Assembly (NCBI GenBank): GCA_024516035.1
Contig: JAMCCL010000017.1
Coordinates: 62,001 to 126,000, forward strand
DNA: 64,000 bases
Reading direction: 5' to 3'
DNA from: Bactericera cockerelli
Lineage: Eukaryota; Arthropoda; Insecta; Hemiptera; Triozidae
Shown here: positions 53,458 through 64,000 of the stretch, one piece after another
Layout: each line of letters starts with the position of its first letter
How positions within the stretch are numbered: position 1 is the first letter of the stretch
Position numbers and translations under genes: made by a program
Notes under the pieces: model-generated
Database searches by the model: none
Seen by the model: the letters and a program-made list of their open reading frames with translations, nothing else
What the model was told of the DNA's origin: nothing

Positions 53458-54589
53458 CAGGGTGACCCATTTTAAAAGATACAGTCAAATATCTCAAAAA
53501 CAGTTAGTAATATAAATAAACGTGCGAAGTAAAGTCATAATGGATTTTAGGGGGAAACTTATTAGGCACATTCACGTTTCTTTCTCTCAAAGGTCTTGTT
53601 CAACCTTTTTTTGAGGTCAACTTTGTTTTTTTAAATACAATGCTATATTTTTGATCATTGAATCGATTTGTTCTCAAAAAAATAAATATAATTTGCTTAA
53701 AATTTTTTTTGATTCAACGTACCGTTTCAAAAATAAACACAAAATAATTTATCATGTTTCCACGCAGTGTGTCTTCATCTTGGACACTTGTTGATTGTAA
53801 TTATTTAGGTATAGCAGGCTAAAGACCAAATTTTATTTTAATTTTGGTCAGTTATAATTTTTATGATATTACTTGATTTTTTTATTATTATAAAGTGTTC
53901 TTGGTTGAAAATGTTGAATTTTTTTTTATTAGTTATTGGTACAGTTGATCTTATAGGTGTTCAAAATTACCTCCTTCAGCTTGGATACATTTGTCTAATC
54001 TTTTTTCAAATTCATCGCTTGTTTTCATTAAAACTAATTGTGGAATGTTTCTACAAGCGGTTATTATGCGATTCATCATATCTTCTTTTGTTGTTGGTTT
54101 AGTTTTGAAAACGATATTTTTCAAATAACCCCATAAGAAAAAATCAGATGTTAAGTCGAGTGAGCGTAATATCATAAAAAATAATAACTGACCAAAATTA
54201 CGAGTAAAATTAAATTTGGTCTTTAGCCTGCTATACCTAAACAAATACAATCAACAAGTGTCCAAGATGAAGACACACTGCGTGGAAACATGATAATTTA
54301 TTTTGTGTATATTTTTGAAACGGTACGTTGAATCAAAAAAAAATTTAAGCAAATTATATTTACTTTTTTGAGAACAAATCGATTCAATGATCAAAAACAT
54401 AGCATTCTATTTAAAAAAAAAAAACAAAGTTGACCTCAAAAAAAGGTTGAACAAGACTTTTGAGAGAAACGTGAATGTGCCTAATAAGTTTCCCCCTAAA
54501 ATCCATTATGACTTTACTTCGCATGTTTTTTTTATATTACTAACGGTTTTTGAGATATTTGACTGTATCTTTTAAAATGGGTCACCCTG
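53458..54589. mobile_element. 1.13-kb foldback element with CAGGGTGACCC ends
   Basis: TA|CAGGGTGACCCATTTTAAAA and its inverse |TA. The arms are inverted over about 400 bp (53458-53865 against 54178-54589), including GGTTGAACAAGAC and GTGTCCAAGATGAAGAC. The centre (about 310 bp) encodes the C-terminus of a transposase on the minus strand. Confidence 0.92.
53951..54190 (-). pseudogene. C-terminal fragment of a Tc1/mariner-group transposase
   Basis: Reads TSDFFLWGYLKNIVFKTKPT, TKEDMMNRIITACRNIPQLV and EKRLDKCIQAEGGNFEHL. It starts at the third catalytic Asp (SDFFLWG). All upstream domains are absent; the open frame before TSDFF is arm sequence. Confidence 0.75.
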
Positions 54590-55986
54590 TATGTACCTTT
54601 GTGACCATATCATTTTCCTCCATTACCTCCTGTCTTATCTTACGAAAAGTGAATGCTGACTTAACACCTTGTAAATTACCATTTCTAACAAGTCTTTATT
54701 TACAATACAATTCTCTCTTTATCCTGCACGATTGAGAATAAAGAGTCCCTTTACTCTCAGTCTAAACAAAGTCTCATTTTTGGATGTAAACTGTAAAGTA
54801 CAAATAATAAATTTACAATAAACCTTGCTTAAAAAAAAAACTAAAAATAAGATGATAATAAAAGAAAAAAGGGATTAGAAAGTTATTTATAGGGTTAAGA
54901 TTGAGAAGCACAACACACATACAGAACCAACACACATGCACAACGCACACACACCCACTCATGTGTTTCTTGGGGAATGAAAAAGAATGAGGGAAGATGA
55001 GCTTTTTCTATTAAATCTAACATGAATTTCTTTGTTTTTACTTGACAAAATAACTTTTTTACTTTCTTTTTCTCGCTCAGTACCCCTACATTATCTCGTC
55101 AGCTGCTGTCCGTGGTTCATTTCACTAGAGAAAGACCACACATTCACTCGATGGTGACTGTTGGTGCAGGAAAAATATTTTTTTTTTTTTTGTAGATTTC
55201 AATAAATCCTAGGAGATTGAGAAAAGTCTATTTTTGTAATCGGAAACGATTTAATAACTGCTTTTCTGACAATATGTTGAAATAATCAGTCCTCTCCTTC
55301 CAGTTCTATTTTCCTCTTCCGCAGGCTGGTTGTAGTGAGCGGTCCTGTCCACGCACTATTTCACACTGTGCACCCTCATGAATTGCAGGATTTAGTGATC
55401 AGGCCACCCGATGATTTATCTATTTATTTACAACATTTTTAGATCTTTACTAACTAAATTATAAATATAAAGCCCTTGCTATAAAAAATTGCCTATTTAT
55501 TTCTTAGATATTAATAATAATAATATGGCCCCGTAAACGGGTGTATATTACGAATAACAAACATTTTAACAATAAAATTTTAAACAGAAAAAAAAAGAAA
55601 TTTTAATTATTGCAGGTAGTAAGACAATTGGAAAAAATATAACACTACAGATTGACTAGAATATCAGAAATAATTAGTACTCAGTTACCTAAATTACTAA
55701 AGAAAATATATGGTAACGATAACGAGATATAAGATAAAATTAAATGTCAAGTAAAAAAAAAAATGTCAAATAATAAAATATTAGAAAAATAAAATAATGA
55801 TTACATTGTGTCCAAAGCCTGTTTTATGTTTTTTTCCTTTACATCATCGGTGATTGTGGTCATCGGTCATCATTTGCATGAAGGTGATTGTGGCGCCGCA
55901 TGCGATCTCTGTACGCGGAGTTGTCCGTTTTTTAAAAATTATTGTACAGAGAGTCTACCACTGCTCGCATGATAATTCACCTTTAT

Positions 55987-56200
55987 CTGTACCGGTGGTA
56001 GCTCAGTGGTAAAAGCAACATAGAGATTCCAGACGTCGCGTCGCGGGCTCAAAACCCAGGCCGGACGTGCCAAGTTATCCTCCTATTTGGGATAGTCACC
56101 ATAAAATAACACATCTCCGGCTTACTGCTGGAATAATGGGACTTAAGTAGTTCTAATCAGGCAGTATAAGTAAAGAGATTATTAATGCTTAAAAATATAA
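55987..56200 (+). repeat. tRNA-derived SINE-A, best complete copy
   Basis: Head GGTGGTAGCTCAGTGGTAAA (A box) and GCGGGCTCAAAACCCAGGCC (B box), body AAGTTATCCTCCTATTTGGG, tail CTTACTGCTGGAATAATGGG and CAGGCAGTATAAGTAAAGAG. It forms the right third of R1 copy B. Confidence 0.8.
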
Positions 56201-56397
56201 AACCCACATATATCTCCAAAACAGAGAAACATTATTTTATCATAAACAAACATAGACTAAGATGCGGACGGTATTGCAACCACCGCGCCAATGAATTGTA
56301 AAACGACTCTACAAGATTTCTTTTCTCAGGATAGCACACATTTTTTTGACAGTCTGGACTACTTTGTAAGAAGCAAATCTATCGGGAGCACCGCTTC

Positions 56398-57247
56398 TCA
56401 CGTCTTTGTATTGATGACGAGACAACTTGGCATTAACAAGGATAGCTTATCTTCTCCGGGCAAACACTCTTGTTTTGGCCCCATAGATGTTTTTAATGCA
56501 GCCTTGTATTTAAACGCTGTTGTTAGGGTGGTGACATTTTTAATGACTTTTGAAGCATTTTCCCCTTCTGCATGTAACCTTGACTGTGCGGCAAAGCTCA
56601 GTATTGGCGTTGGTGTTGTTTCTCTTAGGATTTTTGTTTTCCTTCGCTTTGTACGTTCAGAACTAGCCCGAAAATATAGTTCATGCCGACCACTCTTTAT
56701 GTTTTCTAGCGGACTGTAATCGATGACAGTATTACGCCACTTTTCATAATGTGCCACAAACCTCCCCTGTATTCTGCATGTTTTTGTCCAGCGTTTCTTG
56801 TATTGTTTTTTGAAATTATTAATTTGCCATTTTTGGTGCTCATTTGTTTTGAAAGCTGAATTTCCAAATGTTTGAACAGGGTACACTCTCTTGAACATGT
56901 ATTCCGAGAGGTACCCCACGAAATGCACCTCACTAACTCCGTACCGGGGAATTTTCGCTCGCACTTCCTTCTAGGCTCGTTCTATTTTTTTGGGTATGTG
57001 TACCAGTGGCGGGATACACAAAGTTCTGGAAGTGATTCATCGCCTGGTGCACATAACCCTCGTCCTGGAGACGGATGTAAGCTCTTAAACAGTCTGACAT
57101 AATGATGCTGCCTGTTGCGATATTCTCCTTGATGACTTTCAGTAGTGTTCCTTGAGGCAGTGCTTTCAAGTCTATAGACATGGGAAGTTCCTCTAGTTTG
57201 TCTGTGTTCTTAACAGATACCGCAACTTTCGGAGTCACTTTCCACAT
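56398..57247 (-). pseudogene. Merlin (ISXO2-like) transposase C-terminal part, joined to an unidentified coding tail
   Basis: Motifs: PMSIDLKALPQGTLLKVIKE, NIATGSIIMSDCLRAYIRLQ (catalytic Asp), EGYVHQAMNHFQNFVYPATG, THTQ, then after a one-base shift and a TAG in place of Trp, RAKIPRYGVSEVHFVGYLSE and YMFKRVYP. Beyond VYPVQT the frame continues with non-Merlin text (WQINNFKKQYKKRW, SSERTKRRKTKILRETTPTP, ASKVIKNVTTLTTAFKYKAA), which recalls another uncharacterised multi-copy insect protein. Either a second element inserted here or this is a read-through of a neighbouring repeat. Confidence 0.7.
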
Positions 57248-57502
57248 TTACATACAATGACATATCTGGGCTAAAAGCTCGTTCTCACTTAAAAGAGTTG
57301 GGTTCCTCATTTCTGCCATGACAGAACCCTGTAGTTGGTAGGAAAATCGAATTCCTGGGCGAGACAAAGTACATTCTATTTTTGAAAACAGAACGTTGTG
57401 CGCTCGTATTCGGCCTGTTGAAGGAGTGTTTTTGTAGCATTGATTTACATCCTTTGATTGGTAACACTCTGCTTGTGTATTCATTGGAAGCTCATGTTCC
57501 AT
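57248..57502 (-). CDS. Unidentified ORF, 84 codons
   Basis: MEHELPMNTQAECYQSKDVN, CYKNTPSTGRIRAHNVLFSK and MAEMRNPTLLSENELLAQIC. Not recognised. It ends next to the Merlin C-terminal piece and may be its upstream exon or an unrelated remnant. Confidence 0.3.
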   Translation of the reverse strand: MEHELPMNTQAECYQSKDVNQCYKNTPSTGRIRAHNVLFSKIECTLSRPGIRFSYQLQGSVMAEMRNPTLLSENELLAQICHCM

Positions 57503-58019
57503 TTCAGAAACATTGTCATTATCGATTTGAGTCTCCAGAAGTGCTTCATGCTTTTCATTTGATGCTTGTCATAAATAAATGCATTGTAAAGTTTAAGTGT
57601 GTATAATAAACATAAGTAGTAATTTTATTCGGTCTCAACAGATTCACAGACTGTTTCATGTAAAAAGATCAAGAGCAGGATCAAAAAGAAAAAAAAAACA
57701 AAGTAATTCTTTTTGTACTATTTTTTTTTAAAAATTTTCAGCTCTATATCGTATTTAGCCTTCAGAAATTCCAGTTCCATCTCTTGTTTTTTCTTCTCCA
57801 ACATCTGTTTATTTTTGATCATCTGTAATTTAACACCCGCAATTTCAGATTGGACTTTTGCAAAATTTGCTTCATGTTCCAACTTCCTAAGCAAATGGGA
57901 ATGGGCCTCAGAGTCCTGCTGAGTTTGTAGCAGGACCCTTTTGGACCTGGCATCAAACTCGTCAGTAATCAAGACGTGTTTTCTCTTCTTTCTCGTAGGT
58001 CCTGTAAACAGATAAAATA

Positions 58020-58400
58020 AAATATGATTAAATTACTACCCAGCATACGTATATAGGTAGCAGGGGTTTTTTTTGGGGAGGGGAGGGGGGGGTTCCCTCA
58101 AATTGGTGGAAACGTACAAAACAGCTATTCAAAATAACATCACTCAGCCTGAGTGGGGCTGGGTAAATACAGCATTATGAGTGTTCAAATTTGATTGTCC
58201 AAACATTGCTGGATGTTGCTTAACTCTGGCGATCTAACAAGAACCGCTGTATTGAATGCACCATCAATGAATGCGTTGAATATCTTTAGTATTCAAGTTT
58301 AGTGATGTTATTAAATAGGTGATCAATGATTCTTGAGCCACAGCTGGAAAATTGTAAATTATTATTTCCATTTTGAACTTTTAAATAAGTATCTTATTTA
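58020..58400. other. Intron with a G-rich tract
   Basis: GGGGAGGGGAGGGGGGGG-like run at about 58075-58092. Otherwise no feature recognised between exons 5 and 6 of the SANT-like gene. Confidence 0.5.
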
Positions 58401-59527
58401 CCTGTACTACAAGTCACATGCTTTGAAGGTTTCTCAACAGGGTCAGGGGAAGTTCTACCAGCTTTCTAGTTTATCATCAGCACAAGAGATATAGTAGGTT
58501 GCTTGGTTGGTGTAGGTTGGTGACCTGAGAATGGATGAAAAACATATCATAAATACTAATGATAACCATAGTACAAGTTCAACTCAGAAGCTGAATTACC
58601 ATAGGAGACAATTACAGGTACAGCGGGTACTAAGGAGTTACCTGGTTGAAAGGTTATCTTTAGCTCTTCAGCAAGGAAACAGGCTAGTGTTTGTGCTCTT
58701 TCACTTTCACTGTTTCAATGGAAGAAATATTCTATCTGTGATTTCCTGAAGATGTTGAGTTTTGTTAAATACAATTATTTCATCCTATGTGATTAAAAAA
58801 AACCCAATATTTTTATGAACGCCGTGTAAATATACAGTTATGCAATGGGCAACATTTTTTTTTATTTAACACTAAAATAATAGGACTCACTAGTCCTCAC
58901 TGGGTATTAAGAAGATATTAATTATTATTATTATTACCTGAAGAAAGTAGAGTCTCTTTGGAATCCACTAATGACTAAGCTATACTGAAATGTTTCCAGC
59001 TGATCTGTGGAAAAGAAACAAGAGAGATGTTTTTCACATTGCCTACTAACAAGTATGTTAAATCTGTAACTATTATTTTAAATTACATTGAATCATATTA
59101 CTATTAAGCGCTCATTTAGATAAATTTACACACAGAAACACACATTTTTATTTCATTTTATTCTGCTTATTATTTACTTACCAAATTGTTTGTCTGGATT
59201 CTTCAAGGTGGAAGAGTGTTTTGGATTCACCAACTCATCAGGGTGACTGTGCTCTGTAATGAATAAGAAAATGAATATTTACAGAAGAAAAAAAATTAAT
59301 CATCACTTGCATACTGCCATTTTCTATAGGTAAATTGTCTCTTTTTATAAATATCGATGTTGTTCTAACATCCTAAACATGAGTACAAATTTAGACAAAA
59401 TACATAATGGAAACATGAAAATTAAGGTTTTAGGATGATCACTTAGCCTTCAGCCCCTGTGTGCTGTATGTCACTATTACATTGCCTTCTAAGGTAAAGT
59501 GATTTGACTTTGCTTTTAGTTTTTATA

Positions 59528-61336
59528 CAGGGTGTCCCGTATACAGATGCAAATATTTTGAGGGTAGGTTCAGCCCACCGTGGACTATCATATGAGCGAA
59601 ACTTGCAGTGGGGTATTTTGCTTCGTTAAAGAGTTATGGTCTAGAGGTCACTTGGATCGATGCACGTTTTTAAAGAAATGATAGCCAGTAAGTAATTTTT
59701 GACTTCATGTATGGATAGTCATGCATATTTCCCTTGAAATGCAGTTGGTTGCATAAAAAAATATTGAAAGACCAGAGAGATATTTAATCATAAGTTCAAT
59801 ACTTTTCTAAAATTTGATTTTTCCCTGTTTTCCCTTTTGTGAATTTAGAGTACTTCTACAGTTGCAATTCTGCGTATCACTAGTTAAAAAAATACCCTAT
59901 TATGTTTAGTTTTATAAAAAAGAAAGCTGATTTATATTACTTTAAAGATCATGGAACGCAGTACACACAAAGCTCAAAAAACACTTCTGAATCATGATGG
60001 AAAATTCAAAGTTGGCTGAATTTTAACAGAATTGGCGCGTAATTTGAGGTATAAATACACTGCTCTGGGATGTTTAACAGAGGGAAATTGATCATTCACA
60101 GTTGTCGGTCGGTGTGAACTTTTATGTGAATGGGGTTACGGAATCACAGGGTTATCATGAGGAAAAATGAGAGAGGCTGCAACGAAAGCAGCAACCAGTG
60201 GTGTAATTATGGAAAAAGAATACACATGGAGAAAGACTCTGCGCTACCAACAAAAATTATGATTTTATTTTTAGAAGTAAAATTAAAAATATCATTTTTG
60301 TGTTTATCACAATCATGATATCAAAAACATAACAAATAGTGCCGAAAATTAACCTTGGGTAAAACTCGAACATCCAACCTGAAGGTTACTATTATTATTA
60401 ATACTTTATTTTTATTTTATAAACAATTGGACCAAGCTTTATTTACATTTTTTTTACAATGAACATGGTAACAATCTGTGAAATAAATATAAACAAAGAC
60501 TGATCAAGGGTGGTGATACAGTGATACATGTCTGTAGTTTATTGATAAACTACTAACATGATACATTCTGCAACACAGGACATGAAATGAAAAGAACCCA
60601 AAAGAATATGTAGCGAACCAAGGGCGAGGTTTAAAGCTTGTGGCTTTCTCTTCCACCGAACAAATTGATCGCCTTGTTATTTTAACTATTAGATTTGATT
60701 GATATAGTTGGTTAATAGAACTATTTGTACTCAGAAAACTTTCATTTATAACTTGCAGTTGGCACAAAAATAGTCACACAGACCGCTTCAGGCATCGAGT
60801 GTTCTTCAAAATGCAATAGCGCCCAGATTCAAAATTTGAAAGATGTGTTTCTCTCCTTCTGGTGCCGTTTGATAAGGAGTATCTCATTCGTTCCTTCACG
60901 CGTCTGAAAGAACTTTGTATTTATTGAAACAAAATAGCAAAGGGTATTTTTTTACCTAGTGATACGCAGAATTGCAATTGTAGAAGTACTCTAAATTCAC
61001 GAAAGGGAAAACAGGGAAAAATCGAATTTTAGAAAAATATTGAACTTATGATTAAATATCTCTCTGGTCTTTCAATATTTTTTTCATGCAACCAACTTCA
61101 TATCAAGGGAAATATGCATGACTATCCATACATGAAGTCAAAAATTACTTACTGGCTACCATTTCTTTAAAAACGTGCATCGATCTAAGTGACCTCTAGA
61201 CCTGTGGGAAAAACAGGGATTTGGCCATAACTCTTTAACGAAGCAAAATGCCCCACTGCAAGTTTCGCTCATATGATAGTCCACGGTGGGCTGAACCTAC
61301 CCTCAAAATATTTGCATCTGTATACGGGACACCCTG
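59528..61336. mobile_element. 1.81-kb foldback element with CAGGGTGTCCC ends, in an intron
   Basis: TA|CAGGGTGTCCCGTATACAGA and its inverse |TA. The arms match inverted over about 380 bp (59528-59905 against 60950-61336); the right arm has an extra AAAAACAGGGATTTGG-type insert of about 26 bp at 61205-61230. The interior (59.9-60.95 kb) has no transposase motif; it includes a repeat with a TTATTATTAT tract near 60390 related to 44478-44700. Confidence 0.88.
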
Positions 61337-61369
61337 TATACATACATAATATTCTTTTTTATAGTTTAA

Positions 61370-61610
61370 CTAGCGGGCTGTCGCCCGCTTTGCGGGCCGA
61401 GGCATGGCCGTGAAAGCAAAAAATCCTTTTTCGTCAATGGCAGGTGTTGTAGTGGGAGTTTCGAAAAATCCCGTCTTATTGCACATCTAGACTATAAGAC
61501 AAAGCTATCTACCAAATTTCAGCTTCCTAGGACTTACGGTTTGGGCTGTAGAGCGATGATCAGTCAGCGGTCAGTGAGTGTCTTTGACATTTATTGTATA
61601 TTAAGATAAA
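61370..61610 (+). repeat. Dispersed arthropod-type repeat (GCGGGCTGTCGCCCGC...)
   Basis: Begins ACTAGCGGGCTGTCGCCCGC with a GCGGGC/GCCCGC hairpin, continues CCAAATTTCAGCTTCCTAGG and ends with AGTGAGTGTCTTTGACATTT, TTGTATATTAAGAT. This format is well known from many insect genomes. It directly follows the foldback element, in the same intron of the SANT-like gene. Confidence 0.7.
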
Positions 61611-62689
61611 TCAAGAAAAAATACATACCATCAAATTGGTCACTGTCGAATGTCCCCTTGGTGGAAGCACCAAAAAATTATCGCCGTCTAGTACATCGTT
61701 TTCAGGATGTGGCACAGGAGTTTGAGGGCCTCCTCCTGTGGCAAAAGCATTCTGCCTCTGAGCACGATGTACTTCCTTCCGCTCAGATTTTAGATTTTGG
61801 AACAATTTTTTGAGTTGTGGAATTGTTCTCTGGAAAAGATACAATTTGAAACATAATTATTGTAACAAACTTACCCAAAATTTATGATGAATAACATATA
61901 ACATAAAAAATGATAAGTTTTATGTTGAGGTGGTTGAGGCATACAAAGCTACATTAAAAATGGTGTTGTTGTAACCAACTTGGGGCTTCAGCTAGTTGGA
62001 GTAATGGTTTCTAGTCAACTTAATAACATACTCATGACCACTGTGAAAAGTTTGGTGAATACCATGTATGGTATACATGGGCTCAAAGTGTTTATTTTGG
62101 ATTTGAAAAAATATGAAAATGAAACTTACCTGTGTAACACCTTGAATAGCATTAAATTCCATTGAAATGTTGTTCCATAATTTTTTCCTGTTTCCCCTAA
62201 TGGTGTTATTATTAAGCTCGAATTTCACTACCAACTCCTTGAAAACTTGCTTTTCAAAGGTGGAGTAGAACTTTTTACTTGCCATTTTTGACAAAAACAG
62301 GCAGTTATTATTTGTAAAATTGAAAAGCAATCAGGAACACAGTACGACAAAAGGAAGAAAACCGGAAAAAATTCAATACTCAGGGAAAATATTATCTAAG
62401 TAAACAACTGACGTTGCTATGTCAACATTATTCATAATCCCTGTCTAAAATACAGTGTTGCCAAGAACCACAATAGCTTAAGCATAGTCTTGGGTAAGAT
62501 TTGTCTTCAATGACATCGAATTTGTTCATAAATACCAATTAGTTAAGGACGTGCTTACACGTAAGCGAAAAATGGCAAGTAAAGCCATTTTTCTTTTCGT
62601 TCACTTTGTTTACACATTTACATTAAAAGTATTTGAAAAAGAAAAAATCAAAATAAAATAACAATAAAAAACAAAAATATCAGCCTTCT

Positions 62690-63943
62690 TCTTCTTCCCA
62701 TCTACTCATTTTCATCCATGTTAAAATATTCCACCTCAACTTCAGGATGCTCTTCATCTGGCGGCAGTGAGGTTGGAGGCAGGCCACTGGTCACACTGAA
62801 GCATGTACTTCCTTTTTTATAGTAAGCCATGTGCAGCCATGCCTCAGATTTCTTATTTTGAAGGTCCTGCCATTTTATTTTTAAAGTATTTGTTTCCTCC
62901 TGAGTTAATGTAGGGTGCTTTCCTCTTTTTGCTGAGGATGGTCAGGGATACTTTCAGAGGTGGGGATCCTCAGTGTGGTGGGGATGGAGGTGGAGGGGGG
63001 AGTCAAATGACTCGAAGAGTGGCAACCCAGTCACTACAGGGAATTCTCTTTCCAGAATATCTAGTATTTTCATGTCTATGTCATCATAGAGATGTTCGGA
63101 GCCCCTACACTGCCTGTCTGCCGTTTATTATCTCTCTTATTCTGAAAACAGAAGTAATAGAAAATAGGCAAATCTGAACTTGAAAGCTGGCATATCAAAT
63201 ACTTTAACTCAAGAAATAAATAATTATCTTACCCCAGTTCACTCAAGAAACAAATAATTATCTTACCCCAGTTCACTCAAGAAATAAATAATTATCTTAC
63301 CCCAGTTCACATATCAGAGTGAAATAAAAATATTGGTACCAGAAATTGAAAGATACTTCAAGTTAACCAAAATTTATCCTGCCAGCATTGTTGGTATGTT
63401 GAATGCTGTCACTTGTTCTGTCACTGAAGTTAAGGATTGTCTGGCAAAGTTAAGACTTAAATGGGTGACCATTCAAATTCAAACCCTGGTTAAGTTAATA
63501 TGGTAGGTAGGTAGTTTGTGAGTTTCCAGGAAATGGATGGTAAAACCCTTGTCATGATATGATTTACAATTGAAAACAATGTTAAAAAGAAAGAGTAAAT
63601 TTTATAGCTGTTATACTATGATTGTGAATTGCACAAGTACAATAAAAAATTTGATAAAGAAAAAACTTAATAAAAATTAGCCATTTTATGTAAACTTACC
63701 AATTCCACATAGCTTGTCCTGCTCTTCCACATAGCTTGTCCCTGGCGCCATGGGTCCAAGGGCGCCCTTCACCAATGAGCTCTAAACTTCGTGTCTTCAG
63801 TGCCACGTCCTTCCACGCGTCCTCCTTCATTTTGTGGGTGAGGCAAGGGCTGAAGGACCCAAACAGAATGTTTTTTTTTTTTTTTGGAACATTTCTTCCA
63901 GAACAATCAACCTTTTTTGGTTTTGAACGTTTCTGGATGACAT
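62690..63943 (-). pseudogene. Second SANT/Myb-like gene, two exons visible, frame broken
   Basis: Exon 63943-63700: MSSRNVQNQKRLIVLEEMF, then across a 15-base homopolymer ILFGSFSPCLTHKMKEDAWK and DVALKTRSLELIGE, donor TTG|GTAAGT. Exon from 63141: after a frame change EHLYDDIDMKILDILEREFP, VVTGLPLFESFDSPLHLHPH, a stop, then TLTQEETNTLKIKWQDLQNK and KSEAWLHMAYYKKG, ending FNMDENE. Aromatic spacing in exon 1 is SANT/MADF-like. The homopolymer could be an assembly error, but the second exon also has breaks. Exon 1 contains a short tandem duplicate, GGACAAGCTATGTGGA. Confidence 0.5.
63206..63310 (+). repeat. 34-bp tandem repeat, three copies
   Basis: ACTCAAGAAATAAATAATTA followed by TCTTACCCCAGTTC, three times in a row with one T/C difference, in the intron of the second SANT-like gene. 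Confidence 0.95.
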
Positions 63944-64000
63944 GATGACTTGCTGAAAATACATCACAGTTTTAGTAAAGGTAGGATCACACGAAATGGT

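Larger units (their letters stand above)
53393..56283. repeat. R1 repeat, copy B (about 1.76 kb, interrupted by a CAGGGTG element)
   Basis: Collinear with copy A throughout, with scattered substitutions and small indels (for example CATCGGTGATTGTGGTCATC near 55846 repeated). The 1132-bp element sits at the TTATA|TGTAC site that is empty in copy A. It has no piggyBac insertion. Confidence 0.9.
57718..62285 (-). pseudogene. SANT/Myb-like DNA-binding protein gene, six exons with two frame breaks
   Basis: Exons: 62285-62130 (MASKKFYSTFEKQVFKELVV, KLWNNISMEFNAIQ), 61829-61629 (RTIPQLKKLFQNLKSERKEV, TGGGPQTPVP), 59253-59182, 59004-58938, 58524-58402 and 58001-57718 (PTRKKRKHVLITDEF, then a long coiled coil with QMIKNKQMLEKKKQEMELEF). 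All splice sites are GT-AG. A SANT/MADF-like N-terminus with a GGGP linker and a C-terminal coiled coil is the layout of transcription-factor-like proteins found as single genes and as ORF1 of Harbinger-type elements. Phases fail twice: exon 2 needs a shift in its T-run at 61674-61679, and exon 5 has stops in all frames, with the usable frame resuming at KAGRTSPDPVEK. It is therefore decaying, or the two sites are errors. The CAGGGTG element 59528-61336 lies in intron 2. Confidence 0.6.

Noticed and set aside
62929..63177. Plus-strand Gly-rich frame
   Set aside because: It is antisense to the second exon of the SANT-like pseudogene.

Overview
This is an AT-rich stretch of eukaryotic genome, almost certainly arthropod and probably a hemipteran-type insect. 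The reasons are split exons with GT-AG introns, tRNA-derived SINEs, TA-flanked Tc1/mariner elements in large numbers, and R1-like, hAT, piggyBac and Merlin-like elements. No bacterial-style operon, CRISPR array or intact tRNA/rRNA gene is present. Most of the window is transposable-element material in layers, with few host exons. No database search was possible, so family names rest on motifs read by eye.

Region by region. (1) 0.4-6.4 kb: the one convincing host gene, the 5' part of an RPRD2-like CID protein on the minus strand. It has six coding exons with consistent phases; its introns hold SINEs, an ACAG microsatellite and a stray duplicate of part of exon 3; the 3' end lies beyond the left edge. 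(2) 6.8-15 kb: gene-poor, with a foldback element truncated at poly-A, an unidentified ORF with a tandem-repeat 5' end, an RT fragment, a frameshifted DD41D transposase and an unidentified ORF. (3) 15.6-23.4 kb: a 1.7-kb near-perfect palindrome, an IS630-type transposase pseudogene disrupted by a foldback mariner, a DD41D element with one stop and one frameshift, and a SANT-like pseudogene. (4) 23.6-32 kb: SINEs, a MITE, a piggyBac-like N-terminal fragment, the first copy of a long repeat (R2) encoding an unidentified acidic protein, hAT and LTR/gag remnants, and a 2.1-kb CAGGGTG element. (5) 32.4-37.1 kb: a non-autonomous hAT element with an 8-bp target duplication, containing a 5'-truncated R1-like LINE with poly-A and a 14-bp target duplication. 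(6) 37-47 kb: the second R2 copy with a 574-bp element inserted in it, a hAT fragment, a 5S-rRNA-derived sequence, a Tc1-like fragment and a mariner deletion derivative. (7) 47.5-57.5 kb: two copies of a 1.8-kb repeat (R1). One is interrupted by a 3.3-kb piggyBac element with three exons, the other by a 1.1-kb CAGGGTG element; Merlin-like transposase pieces lie around copy B. (8) 57.7-64 kb: two decaying SANT/Myb-like genes, one with a 1.8-kb foldback element in an intron.

The main themes are these. A set of elements with CAGGGTG termini and TA target duplications recurs at least seven times with clear structure. Several have inverted arms of hundreds of bases, and three elements independently carry transposases with the centre deleted and the ends kept. 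The repeat pairs R1 and R2 supply empty sites that prove several insertions. The piggyBac element shows three exons with good splice sites, a coding 27-bp minisatellite and five near-palindromic subterminal motifs.
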